The notes below the pieces were generated by a model, which was given only the letters and a program-made list of their open reading frames with translations, had not been told where the DNA came from and did not search any database. The translations under genes and the position numbers were made by a program. 64,000 bases of DNA from Lawsonella sp012842085. GTDB taxonomy: Bacteria; Actinomycetota; Actinomycetes; Mycobacteriales; Mycobacteriaceae. Shown in pieces: positions 25,031-33,659 of the stretch; within the stretch, counting starts at the first letter, position 1, and every line of letters starts with the position of its first letter. The stretch lies in contig DAINXV010000001.1 in assembly GCA_036749735.1 (NCBI GenBank), forward strand, positions 620,001 through 684,000, written 5' to 3'.

Positions 25031-26857
25031 TTAGGCCTCAGCAATACGCTGCTTGAGGGCCTCGAACTCGTCGAGAACTTCCTGCGGAACCTTCGGTCCC
25101 AGCTTCTCGAACCATTCTTCGATGTCCGGAACTTCGCGCTCCCATTCGTCCTTGTTGACGGCAAGAGCAGCTTCGAGCTGTTCCATGGTGCAGTCTTCGA
25201 TGCCTTCGAGGTCGATGTCCTCGGCGCGGGCGGTCTGGCCAACGATGGTGTTGTCGGCTTCGACTTCGCCTTCGAGACGCTGGACGATCCACTTGAGGAC
25301 GCGGGAGTTGTCGCCGAATCCAGGCCAGAGGAAGCCACCGTCTTCGTCACGGCGGAACCAGTTGACGTAGAAGATCTTCGGCATCTTGTCGCCGCCCTTT
25401 TCGCCCATCTTGATCCAGTGATCAAGGTAGTCACCGACGTTGTAGCCGATGAAGGGAAGCATAGCCATGGGGTCACGACGGACAGATCCGACCTTGCCTT
25501 CAGCGGCAGCGGTCTGGCCGGAGGACAGGGTGGCACCGATGTAGACACCGTGGTTCCAGTCGTAGGCCTCGGAGACCAGCGGAATGGTGTCGGGGCGGCG
25601 GCCACCGAAGAGGATGGCGGAAACCGGAACACCGTTCGGGTCGTTGAACTCTTCTGCGGTCACCGGGCACTGGACGATCGGCACAGTGTAGCGGGAGTTC
25701 GGGTGAGCGGCCGGCTTGTCGGACTCGGGAGTCCAGTCGTTGCCGTTCCAGTCGATGAGGTGATCCTCGGTGTAACCGATCTCTTCCCACCAGACGTCGC
25801 CGTCGTCGGTGATAGCAACGTTGGTGAAGATGCAGTTACCGGGCTCCATGGAACGCATGGCGTTCGGGTTGGAGTTGTAGTTGGTGCCGGGGGCAACACC
25901 GAAGAAGCCGTTTTCGGGGTTGACGGCGTAGAGACGGCCGTCTTCACCGAAGTGCATCCAAGCGATGTCGTCGCCCACAACTTCAGCCTTCCATCCGGGG
26001 ATGGTGGGCTGCAGCATAGCGAGGTTGGTCTTGCCACAGGCGGACGGGAAAGCACCACAGATGTAGTAGGGCTTGCCTTCGGGGCTGGTGAGCTTGAGGA
26101 TGAGCATGTGCTCGGCCATCCAGCCTTCGTCGCGGGCCATTACGGTAGCGATACGCAGGGCGTAGCACTTCTTACCGAGCAGGGCGTTTCCGCCGTAGCC
26201 GGAACCGAAGGACCAGATCTCGCGGGTTTCGGGGAAGTGAGTGATGTACTTCTCAGGGTTGCAAGGCCATGCAACGTCTTCTTCGCCCTCTTCGAGGGGA
26301 GCGCCGACGGAGTGAACGCCGCGGACAAAGTCGCCGTCCTTGCCAATCTTCTCCAGTGCGCCGTCGCCCATACGGGTCATGATGCGCATGTTGACCACAA
26401 CGTAGCCAGAGTCGGTCAGTTCGACACCGAGCTTGGGGTCTTCTGCGGAGAGGGGGCCCATGCAGAAGGGAATGACGTACATGGTACGGCCCTTCATGCA
26501 GCCCTTGTAGTGCTCGAGCATTTCTTCGCGCATGGCGTTTGGTTCGGCCCAGTTGTTGGTGGGGCCAGCGCCTTCTTCAGTTTCAGAGCAAATGAAGGTG
26601 CGGGACTCAACGCGAGCAACGTCTGCGGGGTCGGACATAGCCACGAAGGAGTTGGGCTTCTTGTCCGGGTTCAGTTGGGTGAAGGTGCCACCTTCGACGA
26701 GCTCCGCAGTGATTTGATCCCACTCTTCTTGGGAGCCGTCGCAGAATACGACCTTGTCTGGGGTCATGATTTCGGCCCACTCGGCTACGAAATCGATGAG
26801 CTTTTCATTCTCAGTGGGGATGGTTCCCTCAAAGCCTGGAATGGTTTTTTGAGTCAT
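25031..26857 (-). CDS. pckA: Phosphoenolpyruvate carboxykinase (GTP)
   Basis: PckA interconverts oxaloacetate + GTP and phosphoenolpyruvate + GDP + CO2 and opens gluconeogenesis. The 608 residues match the GTP-dependent family. Visible are the kinase-1a P-loop FPSACGKTNLAM with the hyper-reactive Cys (near residue 275), the substrate loop GYGGNALLGKKC, GGRRPDTIPLV and GVAPGTN. ATG 26857 has TAGGAG seven bases upstream. It is monocistronic, bounded by a strong terminator downstream and by a CRP/GlxR-type palindrome ~100 bp upstream, so cAMP-linked carbon control is likely. Confidence 0.97.
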   Translation of the reverse strand: MTQKTIPGFEGTIPTENEKLIDFVAEWAEIMTPDKVVFCDGSQEEWDQITAELVEGGTFTQLNPDKKPNSFVAMSDPADVARVESRTFICSETEEGAGPTNNWAEPNAMREEMLEHYKGCMKGRTMYVIPFCMGPLSAEDPKLGVELTDSGYVVVNMRIMTRMGDGALEKIGKDGDFVRGVHSVGAPLEEGEEDVAWPCNPEKYITHFPETREIWSFGSGYGGNALLGKKCYALRIATVMARDEGWMAEHMLILKLTSPEGKPYYICGAFPSACGKTNLAMLQPTIPGWKAEVVGDDIAWMHFGEDGRLYAVNPENGFFGVAPGTNYNSNPNAMRSMEPGNCIFTNVAITDDGDVWWEEIGYTEDHLIDWNGNDWTPESDKPAAHPNSRYTVPIVQCPVTAEEFNDPNGVPVSAILFGGRRPDTIPLVSEAYDWNHGVYIGATLSSGQTAAAEGKVGSVRRDPMAMLPFIGYNVGDYLDHWIKMGEKGGDKMPKIFYVNWFRRDEDGGFLWPGFGDNSRVLKWIVQRLEGEVEADNTIVGQTARAEDIDLEGIEDCTMEQLEAALAVNKDEWEREVPDIEEWFEKLGPKVPQEVLDEFEALKQRIAEA

Positions 26858-26958
26858 CTGTCACTCCTACAAGTATTTGACGTCGTTTTCCATGTTAGAT
26901 GGTGTACGCCCTTCTAGCATATTCCAGAAAAGCGCTGCGGGCTCACCTTCACCGATCT

Positions 26959-26978
26959 TTTGTGATTCTCATCACAAA
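26959..26978. promoter_or_regulatory. CRP/GlxR-type binding site upstream of pckA
   Basis: TTTGTGAT (26959-26966) and ATCACAAA (26971-26978) are perfect inverted arms around TCTC, matching the CRP-family consensus TGTGA-N6-TCACA. The centre is ~110 bp upstream of the pckA ATG. In corynebacteria GlxR with cAMP binds such sites at many central-carbon genes. Confidence 0.75.
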
Positions 26979-27066
26979 TTTCTAATTGCCAAACAGTTGC
27001 CATCAGGCAGAACGGGTCCAGGTGTTCAGATTTTTATAGGGTTCTGTTCACTTAAAGTTCGACTTC

Positions 27067-27591
27067 TTAGGTACCTGGAACGCGCCAAGAATTGTGTACT
27101 CCGGCAAAGGTCACGCTATCAATCCGATCGACGACACCATCCATATCCTCATCCGTAAAAATAATGAGACCTTCACTGTAAGCGATTGTGGCACAGTCTT
27201 TTTCGTCGGAAGAGATGGCGTAGCAGTGCTCTCCTAATTTAAGAAAAAGTTCGTCTTCTGCAAGATTTGTACGATCCGAAAAAGCAATTTGCCGAAGCTT
27301 TTCCGTGTCGCCTCCGGCGTCAATTGGGAAATCCTCCATAGATTCCGAATCGATTATTCCGGCACCCGCGTCAGAATCGAGTTCGGCTGCCATTTCGCCC
27401 ATATTGACGAATGTGATTTCTGTCTCATTTGACTGTGGCTCGCTCCAAAATGGGTGACCTTCCACCTTTTGTCCACTAATAGGATCTTCGGGAAGATCCA
27501 GCGGCAGTGTCACCCACTCATTTCCGAACGGGTCTGTAACTGACCAAACGTCCCCCAGCCAAGGGTCGAATGGGATATAAGTATCGTCCAT
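27067..27591 (-). CDS. Acidic protein of unknown function (174 aa)
   Basis: I do not recognise the family with certainty. The protein is strongly acidic, lacks a signal peptide or membrane helix, starts with an aromatic DPWLGDVWSVTDPFGNEW segment and ends with FTDEDMDGVVDRIDSVTF, a calcium-loop-like D-x-D-x-D stretch. The C-terminal part resembles the Asp-rich ends of some corynebacterial DUF6802-like proteins, but that is only an impression. It is the last of three collinear genes (gap 83 bp). Base composition is more AT-rich than the neighbours. It lies upstream of pckA in the same direction, but the 209-bp gap with a CRP-type site argues for separate promoters. Confidence 0.6.
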   Translation of the reverse strand: MDDTYIPFDPWLGDVWSVTDPFGNEWVTLPLDLPEDPISGQKVEGHPFWSEPQSNETEITFVNMGEMAAELDSDAGAGIIDSESMEDFPIDAGGDTEKLRQIAFSDRTNLAEDELFLKLGEHCYAISSDEKDCATIAYSEGLIIFTDEDMDGVVDRIDSVTFAGVHNSWRVPGT

Positions 27592-27674
27592 TAGTGCTCC
27601 CGATTATGCATTCTCTCTATGTGATGATGGCTATCCTGTTTCACCTCAAAATGAGGTTGCTAGTACCGCTAGAT

Positions 27675-28436
27675 CTAGCTATTCCCGTTGCACGCCACCG
27701 CTACTCGCCGTGGAGTTAGCGAGGTCGTGTGCCCCTCCCCTAGGTAGATATCCATCCCGAGTGTCGCTTTCTGGGAGGACTGTCGTCCTGCGTACTGTTG
27801 CTTACCCGCAGTTTCCGCAAAATACAGCGCAGCTACTATCTCTTGCACCCTTCGGCCCAATTCCCTGTGTAGCTCCGCCGCCATAGTCATACGTAATTTT
27901 TCGCGTCTCTGGTGCACCCGCAAGGCCACCATTCCAGTAGTGAAAAGGATTCCCACCAGGAATGCCACCGCCAGCCACCACCAGCCGTGGATAGGAGCAC
28001 CGGCATAGTCCATCACCACTACGATGGCTCGCACTAGACCGATACCTGCCGCCAGAGACAATAGCGAGGGAATAACAACATCCCACGCCACAGTCGGTTT
28101 ATTTCGCTTAGCCTCGGCAGTTTTCTCCTGGCTCACCGTGACAAAGGATTTGTGCAGGGTGGTGACCAGTTGGTGGCGCTGCCGTGGTTCCAGCACTTGT
28201 GCCAGACTCAGCTCCAATTGTGGAGTACTGGTAGCCGCCGACCGCTCCCACACTTCGGTCGCAGGCGCTACTTCCCGTATAGCGCCCCCACCGGAGTTGA
28301 CTGCAGTCCGCACACTATCCTGTATCCACCGATCGACAGCTCCCGTCACCTGCACCCGTTGCATTGCGCGGGCATTATCGCGAGCCTGCCGAAATTGCTG
28401 TGCTACTTGTGAAGATCTCTCAGACCACGAATTCGG
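27675..28436 (-). CDS. Two-helix membrane protein of unknown function (253 aa)
   Basis: Not recognised. The N-terminal ~125 residues are helical and polar (AQQFRQARDNARAMQRVQV...). Two hydrophobic helices follow (SLLSLAAGIGLVRAIVVVMDYAG and WWWLAVAFLVGILFTTGMVAL region), then a charged helix RVHQRREKLRMTMAAELHRELGRRVQEIV and a C-terminal domain. GTG 28436 is chosen because a near-perfect AAGGAGG lies six bases upstream, inside the end of the preceding gene, which it overlaps by 17 bp; the two must be coupled. It is the middle gene of a three-gene operon between pckA and trmB. Confidence 0.65.
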   Translation of the reverse strand, partial: PNSWSERSSQVAQQFRQARDNARAMQRVQVTGAVDRWIQDSVRTAVNSGGGAIREVAPATEVWERSAATSTPQLELSLAQVLEPRQRHQLVTTLHKSFVTVSQEKTAEAKRNKPTVAWDVVIPSLLSLAAGIGLVRAIVVVMDYAGAPIHGWWWLAVAFLVGILFTTGMVALRVHQRREKLRMTMAAELHRELGRRVQEIVAALYFAETAGKQQYAGRQSSQKATLGMDIYLGEGHTTSLTPRRVAVACNGNS

Positions 28437-29016
28437 CACGAGACACCTCCTTGAGGAACAACTCCACTTCGCGGCTATGCCAACCACTAGCGGCCGCGGC
28501 TTCCGCAACCAACCAGGCACTTTCTTCGCGCTCCACAGCAGGAACTACTTGGGCGGTTAACACCATGCTGGCCTCTTGCGGATTGCTCCACTCCAAGGGA
28601 GCTCGCACCACTGGTACCGGAAAGATTTCCGGAGCGATAGGCGTTACTCCTACCTGCACAACCAAATCTGGCCACTCTGCAACTCGCTCCGCCGGTGGAA
28701 TGCTCGGGTCGGAAACATTACGCCACAGCGCTAATGCTCCACCCGGCATACTGGCAGCAGGAATGCAGTCAGCAGCTATTTTTTGTGCCCGTAGCTGAAG
28801 TTCGAGAGCACGAGCAACCACCACAACCGGCAACGCCGCAGTACCTTCACCAGGAAAATCCGGCAGCGCAACACCAGTTCCGTCACCCACTACCGCAATT
28901 AGACGCGGCCGTGAGCAAACCCGTCGAATAGCGGCACACCAACCTTTGTCATCTGCTCCCGCAGACTCCACTAAAGGCTCGGTGAACTGCATTAACCGAC
29001 TCGTTAATGGGCCCAT
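28420..29016 (-). CDS. Protein of unknown function with a degenerate P-loop-like segment (198 aa)
   Basis: Not recognised. The segment SRPRLIAVVGDGTGVALPDF has the strand-glycine pattern that opens P-loop GTPase domains but lacks the GK[S/T] residues, so nucleotide binding would be doubtful. The rest is Ala/Val/Pro-rich with predicted alternating strands and helices and no signal peptide. ATG 29016 has GGAGG four bases upstream. First gene of the three-gene operon, divergent from trmB with a 110-bp gap. In M. tuberculosis the same interval holds Rv0209-Rv0210, so a positional counterpart is possible but not shown. Confidence 0.6.
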   Translation of the reverse strand: MGPLTSRLMQFTEPLVESAGADDKGWCAAIRRVCSRPRLIAVVGDGTGVALPDFPGEGTAALPVVVVARALELQLRAQKIAADCIPAASMPGGALALWRNVSDPSIPPAERVAEWPDLVVQVGVTPIAPEIFPVPVVRAPLEWSNPQEASMVLTAQVVPAVEREESAWLVAEAAAASGWHSREVELFLKEVSRAEFVV

Positions 29017-29126
29017 GGTCCCTCCTTCCGTTCCCTATAGTGCACCCTCGGTTAATTAAATAGGGGAGCTACTTTCCTTTTGAACCGTGCTAAAAGATGA
29101 CATTTGCCGCAAAAACAGGAACGATA

Positions 29127-29969
29127 ATGGTTGTGAATGACAGCCAAACACCCCGCACTAGCTCGAGAAACCCGCGTTGGGACGACCCCGCATACCGGGC
29201 TCAACTCGCGGCCGAAAAACGTGCACAAAATAAAAAAAGAAACGAATCTTCTCGTCTCTATCCGCGCGTAACCGCCTTCCGCGCCCGCCACGGCGCCATC
29301 TCGGACGCCAAACAACGGATCTGGAACGAGTACTGGCCACAGCTTGGTAAGAATGCCTCCGACACGGAACTTACCCCGGCTGACATTCACGACTGGTTTG
29401 GTCGCGAAGCCACCACCGTTCTCGAAATTGGTTTTGGTACTGGAACCAGCACCAGCGAAATGGCACAAGCAGAACCTCACATCAATGTGCTAGCGCTGGA
29501 AGTCTACAAGCCCGGTATTGCCCAGCTATTGGCTCGCGCAGTGCGGGAAGACATACCCAATATTCGGTTCTTCCGCGGCGACGCAGTAGACGTTATGGAG
29601 AGCATGCTGCCGGCCGCCTTCCTGGATGGGGTGCGCATCTTCTTCCCCGATCCGTGGCCGAAAGCCCGCCACCACAAACGCCGTCTCCTGCAACCGGGAA
29701 CTTTTGAGCTCATCTCAAGCGTTCTTAAACCAGGTGGAATTCTGCATGTGGCCACCGACCATGCCGACTACGCTGAATTTATTGAGGAAACCGGCGACGC
29801 TTGTGACGTCCTTATAAGAAGGCCGGAAGGACTTGATACTCCCGCCCCGATGAGTTTGCAGCGTCCCACCACTAAATTTGAAAATAAAGGGCTGCGCGCC
29901 GGCCACGTCATTCACGAATTTGTTTGGCAGCGCCCACCCGCCCCCGACAGCAACGGTATTGAAAGTTAA
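29127..29969 (+). CDS. trmB: tRNA (guanine-N7-)-methyltransferase
   Basis: TrmB methylates G46 in the variable loop of tRNAs with SAM. The 280 residues contain VLEIGFGTGTSTSEMA (SAM motif I), LALEVYKPGIAQLL, FRGDAVDVM and the family hallmark IFFPDPWPKARHHKRRLLQP. ATG 29127 has AGGA seven bases upstream; an earlier ATG-like start at 29097 would add ten residues. The N-terminal ~60 residues are basic. The next gene begins four bases after the stop. Synteny trmB-NYN-mmpL3 matches Rv0208c-Rv0207c-Rv0206c. Confidence 0.95.
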   Translation: MVVNDSQTPRTSSRNPRWDDPAYRAQLAAEKRAQNKKRNESSRLYPRVTAFRARHGAISDAKQRIWNEYWPQLGKNASDTELTPADIHDWFGREATTVLEIGFGTGTSTSEMAQAEPHINVLALEVYKPGIAQLLARAVREDIPNIRFFRGDAVDVMESMLPAAFLDGVRIFFPDPWPKARHHKRRLLQPGTFELISSVLKPGGILHVATDHADYAEFIEETGDACDVLIRRPEGLDTPAPMSLQRPTTKFENKGLRAGHVIHEFVWQRPPAPDSNGIES

Positions 29970-29973
29970 CACC

Positions 29974-30651
29974 ATGACTGACTCCCGCACTTTGCTTATT
30001 TGGGATGCGCCCAACATGGATATGGGACTCTCCGCCATTGTTGGAGGGCGTCCCAATAGCTACCAACGCCCCCGATTTGATGCTGCGGGTACTTGGTTAC
30101 TGGAGCGAACTGCCCAGATAGCTGCCCAAAAAGGTGTTGACGAATCCGATATCACCGCCGAGGCAACCCTCTTCACCAATGTGGCAGACGGTAATGTGGA
30201 GGGCATTCAGTCGTGGATCGACGCCCTTCGCAATATCGGCTTCTCAGTTTTCGCCAAACCCAAAACCACACCGGATTCCGATGTGGACGACGATATGCTG
30301 GCACACATTGCGAAGCGCAACACGAATTCGACACTGGAACTGGTAGTGGTCGCTTCTGCAGATGGGCGTAACTTTAAAGCCACTTTGGACGATTTAGCTA
30401 CACAGGGCGTGACGGTAGTAGTCCTTGGCTTTTATGAGGAATGCGACTGGGCTATTGAAGACCCACGGCTGGAATTTGTTGATGTTGAAGATGTGGACGG
30501 ATTATTCCAACAACCACTCCCCCGGATGGACCTTCACAACCTTCCGGAAGATGGTGCTTGGCTTCCCCCCTTCCGTCCGCTGCGTGCGCTTTTGGAGCGT
30601 GCCACAGACCATGCCGAAAGCTCGGTAGAAGACAAAGGAAGCGAGGACTAG
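29974..30651 (+). CDS. NYN-domain (PIN-like) protein, Rv0207c-like
   Basis: NYN domains are PIN-like folds that often act as metal-dependent RNases. The 225 residues show LLIWDAPNMDMGL (first acidic position), ATLFTNVADGN, DSDVDDDMLAHIA (central acidic cluster), VVVASADGRNF (the SxDxDF-like strand) and VLGFYEECDWAI. The gene is squeezed between trmB (4 bp) and mmpL3 (3 bp) in one operon, an arrangement kept in mycobacteria. Its link to mycolate export is unknown; control of mmpL3 mRNA would be one testable idea. Confidence 0.8.
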   Translation: MTDSRTLLIWDAPNMDMGLSAIVGGRPNSYQRPRFDAAGTWLLERTAQIAAQKGVDESDITAEATLFTNVADGNVEGIQSWIDALRNIGFSVFAKPKTTPDSDVDDDMLAHIAKRNTNSTLELVVVASADGRNFKATLDDLATQGVTVVVLGFYEECDWAIEDPRLEFVDVEDVDGLFQQPLPRMDLHNLPEDGAWLPPFRPLRALLERATDHAESSVEDKGSED

Positions 30652-30654
30652 TCG

Positions 30655-33558
30655 GTGTTCACTAAATGGGGTGACTTCGTACAGCGCCACCGCAAACTTG
30701 TCGCACTTGTCGTAATGCTAGGGGTCCTAGCACTTGGCATTGTGGGGCGACAACTTCCCGAGTATCTCAGCCAATCCGGTTGGTTCGACCCCGGTAGCGA
30801 CTCCATCAAAGCCGCGGAGCTAGAAGAAGCGACATTCGGCCGTGACAGCTCTGCCGACGTGGTTGTCCTCTACGATGCTCCCGAAGGGAAAACCGTAGAC
30901 GACAAGGCCTTTGCCAAGAAAGTACAAGGCCACCTGGACAAACTCGAGGCCGAGAACCCCGAGTACATTGAGGGCATTGCCAGCTACTGGAACACCAAAC
31001 AGGCCATGCTGGCCACCAAAGACAAGAAGCACGCCATGGCTTCCATCCGGTTGGAAGGCTGGGGCAACGACATCCTCAAAAACTACCGCCAGGTAGAGGA
31101 TAAGATCCCAGTTCCGGGAGTATCCCAGCACATTGCCGGCCAGACTCCCGTCTCCGGTGAGCTCGATACCGGTATGGCGAAGGACATTAAGCGCGCCGAA
31201 ATTGCGGGTCTGCCGATTGTGGGTGTGCTACTTATTTTCGTCTTTGGCGGCGTCGTTGCAGCCCTGCTTCCGCTCCTTGTCGGTGGCCTCTCCATTGTTG
31301 GCTCCACCGGTATTTTGACCCTTATCGCCATGGGCACTGAGGTGAACGCTTTCGCCCAGTCCACTGTGACACTCATTGGTTTGGGTCTTGCCATCGACTA
31401 CGCCCTCTTCATTGTGAGCCGCTTCCGCGAAGAACTCGCGAAAGGCTACGACACGCACGCTGCCGTCACCCGCTCGGTAGCAACGGCGGGCCGCACCGTG
31501 GTGTTCTCCGCCATTATGGTGGCCGTAGCTCTCTCCGCCATGATGATCTTCCCCCAGGCCTTCCTGAAATCCGTGGCCTACGGCACCATCTCGGCTGTGT
31601 TCCAAGCGGCCCTACTGTCCCTCACGCTGCTCCCCATTATTTTGAGCTACCTGGGCAAACGCATCGACTGGTTGAGTTTCAACCGACACAAGAAAGAACC
31701 CACCCCGAAGGAGCTCTACAACAGTTTCTGGGGTCGCATCTCTGGTGCTGCCATGAAGCGTCCAGTGGCCGCCATGGTGCCGATCGTTATTATTCTGCTG
31801 CTGCTGGCCGTGCCCATGGGCAACCTGAAATTTGGTGGCATCAACGAAACCTACCTGCCGCCGGATAACGAAACCCGCGTTGCGCAGGAAACCTTCGACC
31901 GCACCTTCCCCACCCTCCGCACCAACCCCATCAAGATCGTGGTGGAGAACTCCAATGGCGCCCAAACCGGTGCCATTATTGCGGAGGCCAGCCAGGTGGA
32001 TGGTCTTACCGGTCCCTTCCGGATTGCTAAACAAACCGAAGTGGATAAGGATGGCCGCGCCATCACCGTGCTGCAAAGCGGCGTAGTTGATCTGAACGAC
32101 AACTCACGCGTTGTGGAAGAGGTGCGCGACAAACTGGATGTGCTCTACGCAGGTGGCGGCACCAGTGAGTTGGCAGGAATCTCCATGCAAGGCGCCGAAA
32201 CGTACGTGGGTGGTAACCCCGCCCTGGAGAAAGACTCCATTAGTGCCTTGATACGCAACCTGCCCGCCATGGCCATTTACATGCTGCTGTCGATGACCAT
32301 TCTGATGTTCCTCACCTTCGGATCCTTGGTGATTCCGATCAAGGCCATCCTCATGACCTTGCTGAGTATCGCCACCACGCTGGGTGTACTCACTCTGATC
32401 TTCATTGATGGCATAGGTGCAGACCTGTTGAACTTCACCCCTGGGCCGATGATGTCCGCCACCTTGGTGCTCATTATCGCGATCCTGTTTGGTCTCTCCA
32501 CAGACTATGAAGTGTTCCTGGTGTCTCGCATGGTGGAAGCGCATGCAGCCGGTCACTCCACGGAGGAATCCATCCGGTTCGGTACTGCCTCTACCGGACG
32601 CATTATTACCGCTGCCGCAGCGATCATGATCGTGGTGACCGGCGCGTTCGGGTTCTCCGAAATTGTGATGATGAAATATATCGCCTTCGGTATGGTGATA
32701 GCCCTCTTCCTGGATGCCACCGTGGTGCGCATGTTGCTTGTCCCGTCGGTCATGAAACTGCTGGGCGACGACAACTGGTGGGCTCCCCTCAGCCTCAAGA
32801 AGCTCCAGCGCAAACTGGGATTGTCGGAAAGCGAACTTACCGACGATGGTTCTGACGGCCTGATGGACCTCGGCGAAACCGCAGAATCAAAATCTGCTCG
32901 TCAACCGGCACTTGCTGGTGCTGCCGTAGGTGCGGCCGCGGGCGCGGGCAGCAGTACCACCACTCCGGGTTACCGACGTGCGAAACGCCTGCAAGTGAAT
33001 CCGCAGGATGCACAACCAGTTCGCCAAGCCCGCCGCATTACGCCACCCGAGCCTGCTGCCGAAAAGCCCACTGAAGAAAAGAAGAAAGGCTTCTTCGGTC
33101 GCCGTCGCGCAGAACGGAAAGCTAAGAAGCGTGCCGAGGTAGAAAAGATTCGGGAAGAGCAGCGCGCTGCCCAGCAACGGGCACAGCTAGAAGCCCAGGC
33201 TGCAGCCCAAGCGGCTGCACTGGATGCTGCTACCCAGGATCCCTACGACGAACAGTTTGGTGATGATGTCACCTCCCAGAGCAGCTCTGCAGGTTATCCG
33301 CGAGCTCGCTACGAAGATGACTATGAGGAGCTTTTCGACCACACCGAAACCCAGCGTTCCTCATATGAGGACGAAGATTACGCCCAACTGCGGGGCGACA
33401 GAGGAGCAGGACTGCGTGCTGTCCGGATCCGCCCCAGCTCCCCCACTGACGCGGACACCCCGCGGGATAAAGACTCCTGGGTGGATTCCGACAATGTCGA
33501 AAAACCAATCTCCACAGCTGAACTCATGCGTCGCCTGCGAGAGGAGAACGACAACTGA
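30655..33558 (+). CDS. mmpL3: MmpL3-type RND transporter, trehalose monomycolate exporter
   Basis: MmpL3 exports trehalose monomycolate across the inner membrane, driven by protons, and is the target of several antimycobacterial compounds. The 967 residues have the RND plan: TM1, a porter domain, TM2-6, a second porter domain, TM7-12, then a ~220-residue cytoplasmic tail. The proton-relay pairs are present: Asp248-Tyr249 in TM4 (GLAIDYALFIVSRFREEL) and Asp617-Tyr618 in TM10 (GLSTDYEVFLVSRM). The tail has a basic helix (RRAERKAKKRAEVEKIREEQ) and acidic/Tyr-rich stretches. GTG 30655 follows GAGG by eight bases. Position matches Rv0206c. Confidence 0.95.
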   Translation: MFTKWGDFVQRHRKLVALVVMLGVLALGIVGRQLPEYLSQSGWFDPGSDSIKAAELEEATFGRDSSADVVVLYDAPEGKTVDDKAFAKKVQGHLDKLEAENPEYIEGIASYWNTKQAMLATKDKKHAMASIRLEGWGNDILKNYRQVEDKIPVPGVSQHIAGQTPVSGELDTGMAKDIKRAEIAGLPIVGVLLIFVFGGVVAALLPLLVGGLSIVGSTGILTLIAMGTEVNAFAQSTVTLIGLGLAIDYALFIVSRFREELAKGYDTHAAVTRSVATAGRTVVFSAIMVAVALSAMMIFPQAFLKSVAYGTISAVFQAALLSLTLLPIILSYLGKRIDWLSFNRHKKEPTPKELYNSFWGRISGAAMKRPVAAMVPIVIILLLLAVPMGNLKFGGINETYLPPDNETRVAQETFDRTFPTLRTNPIKIVVENSNGAQTGAIIAEASQVDGLTGPFRIAKQTEVDKDGRAITVLQSGVVDLNDNSRVVEEVRDKLDVLYAGGGTSELAGISMQGAETYVGGNPALEKDSISALIRNLPAMAIYMLLSMTILMFLTFGSLVIPIKAILMTLLSIATTLGVLTLIFIDGIGADLLNFTPGPMMSATLVLIIAILFGLSTDYEVFLVSRMVEAHAAGHSTEESIRFGTASTGRIITAAAAIMIVVTGAFGFSEIVMMKYIAFGMVIALFLDATVVRMLLVPSVMKLLGDDNWWAPLSLKKLQRKLGLSESELTDDGSDGLMDLGETAESKSARQPALAGAAVGAAAGAGSSTTTPGYRRAKRLQVNPQDAQPVRQARRITPPEPAAEKPTEEKKKGFFGRRRAERKAKKRAEVEKIREEQRAAQQRAQLEAQAAAQAAALDAATQDPYDEQFGDDVTSQSSSAGYPRARYEDDYEELFDHTETQRSSYEDEDYAQLRGDRGAGLRAVRIRPSSPTDADTPRDKDSWVDSDNVEKPISTAELMRRLREENDN

Positions 33559-33659
33559 GTAAACGCAAAAGAAAATCTCGCACCCGCGCTAGTCGGCCTA
33601 ACGCACTGGTTCGGGGATGGCGGCACCTGGTTGCTGCCTGGCGCGGGCTACCCAAATGG

